Source of the DNA: Novosphingobium lentum NBRC 107847
Lineage (GTDB): Bacteria; Pseudomonadota; Alphaproteobacteria; Sphingomonadales; Sphingomonadaceae
NCBI RefSeq assembly: GCF_001590965.1
Contig: NZ_BCTW01000004.1
Span: 186,001 to 250,000 of the forward strand
DNA length: 64,000 bases
Direction: 5' to 3'
In this document: piece after piece, positions 56,396 through 64,000 of the stretch
How the letters are laid out: each line of letters opens with the position of its first letter
Position numbering within the stretch: position 1 is the stretch's first letter
Translations under genes and position numbers: made by a program
Notes under the pieces: generated by a model
Told to the model about the DNA's origin: nothing
The model's input: the letters and a program-made list of their open reading frames with translations, nothing else
Databases searched by the model: none

Positions 56396-58363
56396 TCAGC
56401 CGGCCAGGCGGCGCGGAGCTTTGCGTTGGCCCACGTTGCTCGATCGATAGGCCGCGACGAAGTCGGCGATCGGCATCGGGCGGCCGAACAGGTAGCCTTG
56501 CAGCTTGTGGCATCCGGCGGCGCGCAAAAGGTCGGCCTGCTCTTCGGTTTCGACCCCTTCGGCAATCACGCGCATGTCCAGCCCGCAGGCCAGGTTGATC
56601 GCGCCGGTGACCAGCAGCGAGGACTTGCTGCCGGGATGCAGTCCGGACAGCAGCGACTTGTCGATCTTGATGTGGCTGAAGCCATAGGACTGCAGGTAGT
56701 GGATGCTGGTGAAACCGGTGCCGAAATCGTCGAGCGCAATCGACATGCCCATTGCCTTGAACGCCTCGATCGCGCGGACCGCGCGTTCGGGGTGGGCGAG
56801 CAGGTAGCCTTCGGTGATTTCGAACTGCAGCCGCTCGGGCGGAAAGCGCGTCTGCTCGAGCACGTGGGCGACCTGCCGTTCGAAGCCGGGATCGCGAAAC
56901 TGCGCGGGTGACACGTTCACGCTCAGCTTTACATCGCCCAGCGGTTTGATGTTGCGGCAGGCGCGTTCGAGCACGAACAGGCCAAGCGGAAGGATCTGGC
57001 CGGTCGCCTCGGCAATGTCGATGAACTGCTGCGGATCGAGCGGGCCGTCGGGCCGGTGCGGCCAGCGGATCAGGGCTTCGGTGGCGACGATCTTGCCGCC
57101 AATCGCTTCGACCACGGGCTGATAGAACACTTCGAACTCGTTGTTCGCAAGGCCTTTTCCGATCTCGTGCTCGATCGCCATGCGGCGCAGCCGGCCTTGG
57201 TCGAACGCGGTGTCATAGACCGCGATTTCGCCTTTGCCGTGCATCTTGACATGATACATCGCGGTGTCGGCCCGGCGCAGCAGTTCGTGCGCGCGCAGCG
57301 GGCCGTCGGCATTGCCGGCGATGCCGATGCTGGCGCCAACTTGCAGGACGTGCCGGTCCACCAGCACCGGCAGGCAGATTTCCTCGTTGATCTGCTGCGC
57401 CAGCAAGGTCGCTTCGGCAGTGGCGCCGGGAGCCTCGATCAGGACGGCGAATTCATCGCCGCCGACCCGCGCCAATGTCGCGTAGCGCGGACAGATTCCA
57501 CGCAAGCGCACGCTGAGGCTGCGGATCAGCGTGTCGCCGGCCTGGTGTCCGTGCGCGTCGTTGATATCCTTGAACCCGTCGAGGTCGATGAATACCACCG
57601 CCAGGCTATCGGCAGCGGCGCCCGGATCCTGCTCCAGCCGGTCGAGGCGGGACAGCAGCTCGCGCCGGTTGGGCAGACCGCTCAGCGCGTCGGTCAGCGC
57701 GATGCGGCGGTTTTCCTCGCTGAGCTTTTCGGTTTCGACCTGGCGGTTGTGCAGATCGCGCTGCGACATGATGAGCTGCGAGAAGTCGAGGTTGTAGCGA
57801 TAGGTCACCACCATCATGCCAAGGCCAACGCAACACAGCACCATCGCCTCGACCAGCATGCGCCCGCGATCGACCCCGGCGAAGAAGATCACGAAGATCA
57901 GCGTGCTGGTCGCGGCCACGCGCATCGCAGCGGCGCGCATCGTCATCAGGCAGAAGACCGTGCTGACTTGCGTGAGCGCGAGGAAAAACGAGAGGTGGCC
58001 GCGGGCATAGGCATCGCCGTTCCCGTAGACCCACATGCACCAGCTCTGGAATGCCAGCGTCATCAGCACCGCCACCGTGCAGGTGCGCCTGATGTGCGTG
58101 GCGATCTCCGCATCGGTGAAGCTGGCGCCATCCTGGCGCCGCCACCACAGCGCGCGCGCCAGCGCCATCGCGCACATCAGGATCGGGGAGCAGAAGGTCT
58201 TGAACAGATGGTCGGGTCGGAAGAAGTCGACCATGATCGCCACGCAGTTGCAGATCAGGATCAGGTAAAGCAGCGGCATCTGTTTGGAGAACGAACGGAA
58301 CTGCGCGCGGGCCAGTTCGCTGTCTTCGGCGTCGAGCCTGAAAAGAGAGGCGATGCCACGCAA
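56396..58363 (-). CDS. Membrane GGDEF-EAL cyclic-di-GMP protein
   Basis: The 655-residue protein has about five or six N-terminal transmembrane segments (residues 28-185). A GGDEF domain follows with an intact ARVGGDEF active site, and an EAL domain with [23 protein letters not shown] and GYLFGRP all present. Both diguanylate cyclase and phosphodiesterase activities are therefore possible. It lies downstream of the che operon on the same strand, 168 bp from its last gene, and may link chemotaxis to surface behaviour. Confidence 0.92.
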   Translation of the reverse strand: MRGIASLFRLDAEDSELARAQFRSFSKQMPLLYLILICNCVAIMVDFFRPDHLFKTFCSPILMCAMALARALWWRRQDGASFTDAEIATHIRRTCTVAVLMTLAFQSWCMWVYGNGDAYARGHLSFFLALTQVSTVFCLMTMRAAAMRVAATSTLIFVIFFAGVDRGRMLVEAMVLCCVGLGMMVVTYRYNLDFSQLIMSQRDLHNRQVETEKLSEENRRIALTDALSGLPNRRELLSRLDRLEQDPGAAADSLAVVFIDLDGFKDINDAHGHQAGDTLIRSLSVRLRGICPRYATLARVGGDEFAVLIEAPGATAEATLLAQQINEEICLPVLVDRHVLQVGASIGIAGNADGPLRAHELLRRADTAMYHVKMHGKGEIAVYDTAFDQGRLRRMAIEHEIGKGLANNEFEVFYQPVVEAIGGKIVATEALIRWPHRPDGPLDPQQFIDIAEATGQILPLGLFVLERACRNIKPLGDVKLSVNVSPAQFRDPGFERQVAHVLEQTRFPPERLQFEITEGYLLAHPERAVRAIEAFKAMGMSIALDDFGTGFTSIHYLQSYGFSHIKIDKSLLSGLHPGSKSSLLVTGAINLACGLDMRVIAEGVETEEQADLLRAAGCHKLQGYLFGRPMPIADFVAAYRSSNVGQRKAPRRLAG

Positions 58364-58531
58364 GGTCGTTGGTTTTCCCAGCAGCGCTCGTATCCGGGCG
58401 GTCGAGCATGGGCAATGGACCGAACTGTTCGAAGATGGCGTATGGCGGGCGCTGGTAGAGTTGCTTAGCGTTTTCGGTAGGGCGGGGCGGTGCCGAACCG
58501 ACGACGGCCGGACAACGCCAGTCCGCCGCCG

Positions 58532-58804
58532 TCAATCCGGGTTGAGGAGCGATCCCAGCCGCACTTTCAGTTCGTCCAGACCGAGCGCGGCCTTGGCAGT
58601 TGTCGGGCATTCGGCGCGCAGCAGGGCGGCAAGGCCGCGCTGTTTCTGGGCGATGAGGTCGAACGCCTGCAGCGCGTGCATGTGGTTGACCGCCACGGCG
58701 GGATCGCAGCACAGCGAGACGCCCAGCTGCTCGACTTCGTTGCCGAGCTCGCCGAGAACCTCGGCAATGGCGGCAAGGTCAACAAAGACCGGCAGCGCGC
58801 TCAC
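58532..58804 (-). CDS. Small conserved-position protein of the che operon, unknown
   Basis: The 90-residue acidic, Ala/Leu-rich protein is predicted mostly helical (EVLGELGNEVEQLGVSLCCDPAVAVNHMHALQAFDLIAQKQRGLAALL). Its start overlaps the cheW stop by 4 nt, the same coupling used at cheB-cheR and cheR-cheA. That supports it as real. I do not recognise the family; it might be a chemotaxis adaptor or a short helical-bundle regulator. Confidence 0.6.
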   Translation of the reverse strand: MSALPVFVDLAAIAEVLGELGNEVEQLGVSLCCDPAVAVNHMHALQAFDLIAQKQRGLAALLRAECPTTAKAALGLDELKVRLGSLLNPD

Positions 58805-59241
58805 GCAGCTTCCGGTACTTGATCGTCTGCGTTGAGCCGGTCCAGGTCGAGGATCATCACCATCTGCTCGTCGATGGCGGCCAGGCCTTCGATGAACGGC
58901 ACGATGCCGTCGTTCGACGTGGCCGGCGGCGCCTGCAATGCTTCGTCGGGCAGCGTGATGATATCGCTCACCGAATCCACGATCAGCCCGCGCGCCTGTC
59001 CGGCCACTTGCGTGACGATGATCGCATGGCGCGGCGTCGCCTCGGTGCCCTGCCAGCCCAGCCGCGCGGCCAGATCGATCACCGGCAGCACGGTGCCGCG
59101 CAAGTTGACGACGCCCGCTACGTAGTGCGGCACGCGCGGCAGCTTGGTCGTCGGTGTCCAGGCGCGGATTTCGCGGATGGCCATGATGTCGAGCCCGAAC
59201 AGCTGTCCGCCGACTTCGAACGTGATGAATTCGCGTTGCAT
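58801..59241 (-). CDS. cheW: Chemotaxis coupling protein CheW
   Basis: The 146-residue single CheW (SH3-like) domain starts REFITFEVGGQLFGLDIMAIREI and contains VAGVVNLRGTVLPVIDLAARLGW, the family signature. It bridges chemoreceptor tips and CheA. It lies after cheY and overlaps the small unknown gene by 4 nt. Confidence 0.94.
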   Translation of the reverse strand: MQREFITFEVGGQLFGLDIMAIREIRAWTPTTKLPRVPHYVAGVVNLRGTVLPVIDLAARLGWQGTEATPRHAIIVTQVAGQARGLIVDSVSDIITLPDEALQAPPATSNDGIVPFIEGLAAIDEQMVMILDLDRLNADDQVPEAA

Positions 59242-59263
59242 CTGACTTGTCTCCTTTTCTGGA

Positions 59264-59635
59264 TCAATGGGTTACGCGGCGAACGGCGGTGGCGAGCTTT
59301 TCCGGATCGAACGGCTTCACGATCCAGCCGGTGGCACCGGCATTGCGCGCGCGCTGTTTCTTCTCGTCCGAACTTTCGGTGGTGAGCACCAGGATCGGCC
59401 GGTCCTGATGGCGGTCGCCGGCGCGCAACCGCTCGATCAGGCCGAAGCCATCCAGCCGGGGCATGTTGATATCGGTGATGACGACATCGACTTCGTTCAA
59501 CGCCAGCCATTCGAGCGCCGCCACGCCGTCGTCGGCCTGTGCGACCTCGAAGCCGCTGGACGTCAGGGCATGCAGCAGCAGCGCGCGCATGCTGGCGCTG
59601 TCATCGACCGTGAGGATGCGTGTTGTCTTGTTCAT
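59264..59635 (-). CDS. cheY: Chemotaxis response regulator CheY
   Basis: The 123-residue single receiver domain has acidic D11-D12, phospho-acceptor D55 (DVVITDINMPRLDG), T85-T86 and K107 (VKPFDPE). Phosphorylated by CheA, it would bind the flagellar switch. Start 59635 fits the family length; an alternative at 59671 would overlap cheD's end. No clear ribosome site is seen, so coupling with cheD is likely. Confidence 0.92.
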   Translation of the reverse strand: MNKTTRILTVDDSASMRALLLHALTSSGFEVAQADDGVAALEWLALNEVDVVITDINMPRLDGFGLIERLRAGDRHQDRPILVLTTESSDEKKQRARNAGATGWIVKPFDPEKLATAVRRVTH

Positions 59636-59654
59636 GGGAGGAGTCTCGCTTTCA

Positions 59655-60209
59655 TCAGAACAGTTCGACATCGCCGGACCTGCGGTCGGTGCGGCTGGCG
59701 GGTTTGAGGTCGGGTGCCAGCGTGCTTTCGACGGTACGGCAACGTACCTGGCCGGTGGCGGGGCGGAAATCGACGCGGCGGGCGCATGTGCCGCCCAGGT
59801 CCTCGCGCAATAACGGGATGTGCTCCCGGTCGAGGAACGTCCGGGCAAACGCGGCATTGGCGGTGCCGATCGGCGCCATGCCTGCACGCAAGTTGGCGCC
59901 GCCATAAAGATGCGCGCGGATGCGCTGCTTGATCGCGCCCCGGCTGAGCATCTCGTTGATCAGCAGTTCCATGAGGTAAACGCCGTAATGCACATCGACC
60001 TGGCCGGGGGTGTGGTTCGCGGGTGGTTCGGCCAGCAGGAAATGGTTCATGCCGCCGATCTGCGCGACCGAGTCGAACAGGCAGGACGACACGCAGCTGC
60101 CCAGCACGGTGCCGAACTCGACGTTGGTATCGCCGCTGACGCAGATTTGCCCCTGCAACACGGTGATGCGCTTCATGCCGGTGGCGGATGGAAGAGGTTG
60201 ATGGAGCAT
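59655..60209 (-). CDS. cheD: Chemoreceptor glutamine deamidase CheD
   Basis: The 184-residue protein has the catalytic cysteine motif VLGSCVSSCLFD and the family landmark GGMNHFLLAEP, with the catalytic histidine in the latter. The later GGANLRAGM motif is also present. CheD deamidates receptor glutamines. Start 60209 is chosen; an internal ATG at 60176 (MKRITV) is an alternative. It begins 5 bp after the cheB stop. Confidence 0.92.
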   Translation of the reverse strand: MLHQPLPSATGMKRITVLQGQICVSGDTNVEFGTVLGSCVSSCLFDSVAQIGGMNHFLLAEPPANHTPGQVDVHYGVYLMELLINEMLSRGAIKQRIRAHLYGGANLRAGMAPIGTANAAFARTFLDREHIPLLREDLGGTCARRVDFRPATGQVRCRTVESTLAPDLKPASRTDRRSGDVELF

Positions 60210-60214
60210 GGTGG

Positions 60215-61240
60215 TTATGCTGCGCGTTTCAAAGCGTGGTGGGCGATGCGCGAAATCGGCGCGACGATGCCGGCGGCACCGAGCGAAATCGCAGCGCGCG
60301 GCATGCCGAACACGGTGCAGGTGGCCTCGTCCTGCGCGATCGTTTGGGCACCGGCCTGCGACATGGCCAGCAGGCCTCTCGCTCCGTCGCTGCCCATGCC
60401 GGTTAGCAGGATGCCGACCGCGCCGGCACCGACATTGTCGGCCACCGACTGGAACAGCGCATCGACACTGGGAAGGTGTCCGCACAAAGGCTCGCCGGGG
60501 CGCAGCCGGGCGTAATGGCTGTTCGACCCGCCCACCGTGAGATGGCGGTCGCCGCCGGGGGCAAGATAGATGTTGCCCTGTTTCAGCGGCATGTCCGCCT
60601 CGGCCAGTTGCACTTTGGCCGGACTGGCAAGGTCCAGCGTGTTGGCAATGGCGGCGGCAAAGCGGGGATTGACGTGCTGGACGATGACCGTGGGCGGGCA
60701 GTCTTCGGGAAAGCCGGTCAGCAGGGTCTGCAAGGCCTCGACCCCGCCGGTCGAGGATCCGATGGCGATCAACGCGGTGTTGGTCTGCGCCGCCGGCCTG
60801 CCGTCGCGCCCTGTCACGGGCGACACCGGCCAGCGGTTGTTGAACCGGACCTGGGCGGCCTGTCGGATGAGATTGGCCAGTTTGCCATCGTCGTCGATCG
60901 GAAGCGTGCCCGAACGATCGGATTTGGCGTAGCAATCGACCGCACCCAGCGCGAGCGCCCGGGCGGTGGCGTCCGCGCCCTTCTGGGTCGAGCCGGAAAT
61001 GATGATCACCGGGGTGGGTCGCAAGGTCATGATCTTCTCGAGGAAATCGAGCCCGTTCATGCCCGGCATTTCGATGTCGAGCGTGACCACGTCCGGGTTG
61101 AACTGCTTGATCAGCTCGCGGCCCTCGACGGCGTTACCCGCCGTGCCGATCACGGAAATGTCGGGTTCGCCGGACATGCGCGACATCAGGATCGCGCGCA
61201 TGGTCGGGGAATCGTCGATGATGAGCACGCGAATGGTCAT
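60215..61240 (-). CDS. cheB: Protein-glutamate methylesterase CheB
   Basis: The 341-residue protein has an N-terminal receiver (D9-D10, D55 in TLDIEMPGMNG) and a C-terminal methylesterase with the Ser-His-Asp set in IGSSTGG, VQHVNPRF and GMGSDGARG. Phosphorylation by CheA activates removal of receptor methyl groups, opposing CheR. It overlaps cheR by 4 nt. Confidence 0.95.
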   Translation of the reverse strand: MTIRVLIIDDSPTMRAILMSRMSGEPDISVIGTAGNAVEGRELIKQFNPDVVTLDIEMPGMNGLDFLEKIMTLRPTPVIIISGSTQKGADATARALALGAVDCYAKSDRSGTLPIDDDGKLANLIRQAAQVRFNNRWPVSPVTGRDGRPAAQTNTALIAIGSSTGGVEALQTLLTGFPEDCPPTVIVQHVNPRFAAAIANTLDLASPAKVQLAEADMPLKQGNIYLAPGGDRHLTVGGSNSHYARLRPGEPLCGHLPSVDALFQSVADNVGAGAVGILLTGMGSDGARGLLAMSQAGAQTIAQDEATCTVFGMPRAAISLGAAGIVAPISRIAHHALKRAA

Positions 61241-62106
61241 GACATTCTCTTGCGATAGATGGTGGGGCCGACCGGTTCGAGCACGCGCGCGGCGGGGCCG
61301 GTCACGCGCTCGCTGTGACCGATGAACAAGTGCGATCCGGGGAACAGCATGTCGGCGAACCGCGCGACCAGCCGCTCCTTGGTTTCGTTGTCGAAATAGA
61401 TCATCACGTTGCGGCAGAAGATGGCATCGAACTTGCCGTGCATCGGCCAGTCGTGCAGCAGGTTGAGGCTGCGAAACCGCACGAGCGAGCGGGCGACCTC
61501 ACCGATGGCCGTCGTGTTGCCTTCGGTTTGCGTCCAGTGGCGGACGAAGTCGGACGGCATCGGCTGCAGGTCCTTGGCCTCATACTGCGCGGCCTTGGCT
61601 TTGGTCAGGGCATGCGGCGCCAGATCAGTGGCCAGCACCCGGATGTCGCCGCGCGCGATGCGGGCGCCTTCCGATTTGTCCGCACCCAGCAGCGCCATCA
61701 CCAGCGACCAGGTTTCCTCGCCGCTCGAACAGCCGGCAGACCAGAGGCGCGCAGGCCGGCCCGCCGCCAGCTTTTTCACGATCGACGGACGGACCTCTTG
61801 GTCGAAGAAATCGAAGTGATGCGCCTCGCGATAGAAGAAGGTGTGATTGGTGGTCAGCGCGGCAACGGCGCGCGCCTGCTGTTCCGGATCGCGGCGGATG
61901 AGCGCGACATAGTTGCCGAACGTGCCGCAGCCGCTCTCACGCACCAGCGGTGCGATGCGCGAATAGACCAGCATCGCCTTGCCCTTGGGCAGGACGTTGC
62001 CCGACCCGGCATAGACGATCTCCGCGATCGCGTGGAAATCGGCCTCGCCATATACGTCGGGACTGATCCCGGGTATCGGCTGGCTCAAGGCAGCGCCCAG
62101 GTTCAC
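61237..62106 (-). CDS. cheR: Chemotaxis methyltransferase CheR
   Basis: The 289-residue protein has the CheR N-terminal helical domain and a SAM-binding domain with LWSAGCSSGEETWSLVMAL and FDAIFCRNVMIYFD. It methylates receptor glutamates. Start and stop both overlap neighbours by 4 nt (cheA and cheB), which indicates one transcript. Confidence 0.95.
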   Translation of the reverse strand: MNLGAALSQPIPGISPDVYGEADFHAIAEIVYAGSGNVLPKGKAMLVYSRIAPLVRESGCGTFGNYVALIRRDPEQQARAVAALTTNHTFFYREAHHFDFFDQEVRPSIVKKLAAGRPARLWSAGCSSGEETWSLVMALLGADKSEGARIARGDIRVLATDLAPHALTKAKAAQYEAKDLQPMPSDFVRHWTQTEGNTTAIGEVARSLVRFRSLNLLHDWPMHGKFDAIFCRNVMIYFDNETKERLVARFADMLFPGSHLFIGHSERVTGPAARVLEPVGPTIYRKRMS

Positions 62107-64000
62107 GCTGCCTTCCTGTCCGGATGGGCCAGTGCGCCTGCCACCAGGCCGTCGACATCGAGGATGAGCGCGACTTGCCCGTCGCCCAGGATCGTTGCGC
62201 CGGCAATGCCCTCCACCGCGCGGTAATGCGTATCGAGGCTCTTGATCACGAACTGGCGCTGATCGCAGATATCGTCGACCAGCAGCGCGGCCTGACCGGC
62301 GACTTCGGTATCGACCACGATCAGGACGCCCGCTTCGGCATTGGCCAGGCTCCTGGCCGCACCGATCGCCTGATAGACCGGCAGCACCGGAATGAACTTG
62401 CCCCGCACGTTGAGCAGCTGCTGGTTGGTGCCGAGGCCCTGGATGTCGCCCGGCTTGGGCCGCAGGCTTTCCACGACATGGGTCAGCGGGACGATCAGCG
62501 TCTGGTCGCCGACGTTGACGATCATGCCGTCCGATATCGCCAGCGTCAGCGGCAGGGTGAGGGTGAAGCTGGTGCCCTTGCCGTGTTCGGATTCGATGGT
62601 GATGCGCCCGCCCAGCTCTTTCACGTTCTGGCGGACCACATCCATGCCCACGCCCCGGCCCGACACGCTGGTGATGCTGGCGGCGGTGGAAAATCCGGGG
62701 GCGAAGATCAGCGCGTCGATGTCTTCCTTGGACATTTGCGCGTCGGCGGCGACCAGGCCTTTCTCGACCGCCTTGGCGAACACCCGCTCGCGATCGATCC
62801 CGCGCCCGTCATCGGTGATGCGGATGAGGATCCGCCCCGAACGGTGCTCGGCGGCCAGCACCAGCGTGCCTTCGGCCGGCTTGCCTGCGGCCAGCCGCTC
62901 CTGCACGGTCTCGATGCCATGATCGACCGCGTTGCGGATGAGGTGGGTCAACGGTTCGCCCAGCCGCTCGATCACGGTCTTGTCGAGTTCGGTGGCTTCG
63001 CCGATCAGTTCGAGCTTGACCTGCTTGCCGGTCGAGGATGCCAGTTCGCGCAGGATGCGCGGCACCCGGCTGAACACCGATCCGATCGGCTGGGCGCGGA
63101 TCGACATGGCGCTTTCCTGGATGTCACGCGTCAGGCCGTCGAGCAGCGCCAGTTCCTCGCTGGCGGCGATGCCTTCGCTGGCCAGCCGCTGCGCCATCAT
63201 CGCTTGCGCGATCACCAGTTCTCCGACCGAATCGATCAGCCGATCGAGCTTGGGCAGGTCGATGCGGATCGACTGGACCTGCGGCTGGCCCGCTGCGGGC
63301 TTGGCCGCCTCATCGTTGGCCGGCGCTGCCGCGGTCGGGCGCACCGGCGTCAACGAGACGGACGCGGCAGCCGCCAGTTGCGCGACGGCGACAGGGGCTG
63401 GCGGTGCGGCGACCGACAGGCGCACCGCCGGAATGGTGGCATCGGCGCCGAAGGCCAGATCGCAGTCGTCGCCCACGAAATCGTAGATGTCCTGCACCGC
63501 CGCCTGATCGACCGAGCCGGGCATCAGGAACGTCCATCCGAGATAGCCCTGCTGCGGGTTCAGTTCATCGAGCAGCGGGACGGATGAGGTTTCACACGCG
63601 ACGCATTCGCCGCCCAGCGCTTCGACTTCGCGCAGCAGCAGCAGCGGTTCGCCGCCGTTGCCCATCGCGCCGGCGTGGGGGCGGATATGGACTTTCCATG
63701 ACGGGCTCGGAGCCGGCGCTGCCGGTTCGGCGGCATCGAAATCGCCGACGATCGAGTCGAGCATCGAATCGAGATCGAAATCCAGATCCGATGAAGCGGC
63801 TGCCGTCTCGGGCTGTGCCGGTGCCGTCGCCACTTCAGCCACGGGTTCGGCGGCCGATGCCGCACCATCGCCCGTCTGCGCGGCGGTCATCTCGGCGATC
63901 AGCCCGGCATCTTCGGGCGGCGTCGAATTGTCCCGCGCGGAAGCGACATGATCGGTCAGCGTATCCAGCGCGCGCAGCAACACGTCGACCAGCGGTTCGC
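62103..64000 (-). CDS. cheA: Chemotaxis histidine kinase CheA, partial at the window edge
   Basis: The 632 visible codons lack the N-terminal Hpt (P1) domain with the phospho-histidine, which lies beyond base 64000; EPLVDVLLRALDTL at the edge is the end of that region. A variable Ala/Pro-rich linker follows, then dimerisation helices, the kinase core with HLIRNAVDHGIE (N box), DDGRGID (G1) and GRGVGMDVVR (G2), and a C-terminal CheW-like P5 domain. Downstream overlap with cheR is 4 nt. All kinase boxes are intact. Confidence 0.95.
   Translation of the reverse strand, partial: EPLVDVLLRALDTLTDHVASARDNSTPPEDAGLIAEMTAAQTGDGAASAAEPVAEVATAPAQPETAAASSDLDFDLDSMLDSIVGDFDAAEPAAPAPSPSWKVHIRPHAGAMGNGGEPLLLLREVEALGGECVACETSSVPLLDELNPQQGYLGWTFLMPGSVDQAAVQDIYDFVGDDCDLAFGADATIPAVRLSVAAPPAPVAVAQLAAAASVSLTPVRPTAAAPANDEAAKPAAGQPQVQSIRIDLPKLDRLIDSVGELVIAQAMMAQRLASEGIAASEELALLDGLTRDIQESAMSIRAQPIGSVFSRVPRILRELASSTGKQVKLELIGEATELDKTVIERLGEPLTHLIRNAVDHGIETVQERLAAGKPAEGTLVLAAEHRSGRILIRITDDGRGIDRERVFAKAVEKGLVAADAQMSKEDIDALIFAPGFSTAASITSVSGRGVGMDVVRQNVKELGGRITIESEHGKGTSFTLTLPLTLAISDGMIVNVGDQTLIVPLTHVVESLRPKPGDIQGLGTNQQLLNVRGKFIPVLPVYQAIGAARSLANAEAGVLIVVDTEVAGQAALLVDDICDQRQFVIKSLDTHYRAVEGIAGATILGDGQVALILDVDGLVAGALAHPDRKAA

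Overview
The window is GC-rich, densely packed bacterial chromosome, most likely from a sphingomonad (Novosphingobium or Sphingobium type). This rests on the long TonB-dependent receptors paired with catabolic genes, Tat-exported proteins, a CopA/CopB copper pair, an alphaproteobacterial che operon and several gene families typical of Sphingomonadales. No tRNA, rRNA or CRISPR array was seen. Two genes run off the ends: a flavoprotein monooxygenase at the left and cheA at the right.

Region 1 (1-18993) reads as one catabolic island for a rhamnosylated aromatic glycoside, plausibly a flavonoid such as naringin, hesperidin or rutin. It encodes an aromatic-ring monooxygenase, an extradiol-type VOC dioxygenase, a fumarylacetoacetate-hydrolase-family enzyme, a TonB receptor, two esterases, a GH1 beta-glucosidase, a GH106 alpha-L-rhamnosidase and an MFS transporter. 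It also holds a complete phosphorylating L-rhamnose pathway (isomerase, FGGY kinase, fused aldolase-dehydrogenase) and a DeoR regulator. Repeated TTGATTG elements upstream of the rhamnose genes and of the regulator are candidate operators.

Region 2 (19159-22082) holds a molybdopterin oxidoreductase and a glutathione transferase. Region 3 (22113-29400) is a complete five-enzyme histidine utilisation locus. hutC-hutF are divergent from hutI-H-G-U around a perfect 18-bp palindrome, and the coding junctions overlap by 4 nt.

Region 4 (29465-46215) is a second, less readable catabolic island. It has a SnoaL-like protein, an SDR, an IS5-type transposase relic, a TonB receptor behind a long inverted repeat, an IclR regulator, a fused E1 alpha/beta ketoacid dehydrogenase, a class III CoA transferase, a quinone-oxidoreductase-like enzyme, a cupin, a D-aminoacylase-like amidohydrolase and a small HNH protein. 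An acyl-CoA dehydrogenase/P450 pair is divergent from a MerR-type regulator, which is followed by an internally deleted phosphotransferase pseudogene. The substrate is unknown.

Region 5 (46101-52020) has copA-copB, a TauE/SafE permease, a Tat-signal aminotransferase and relics of a glucosidase and an SDR. Region 6 (52330-64000) is signalling: a chemoreceptor, an AHL-lactonase-like hydrolase, an unknown exported protein, a GGDEF-EAL protein and a minus-strand che operon (cheA-R-B-D-Y-W plus a small unknown gene).
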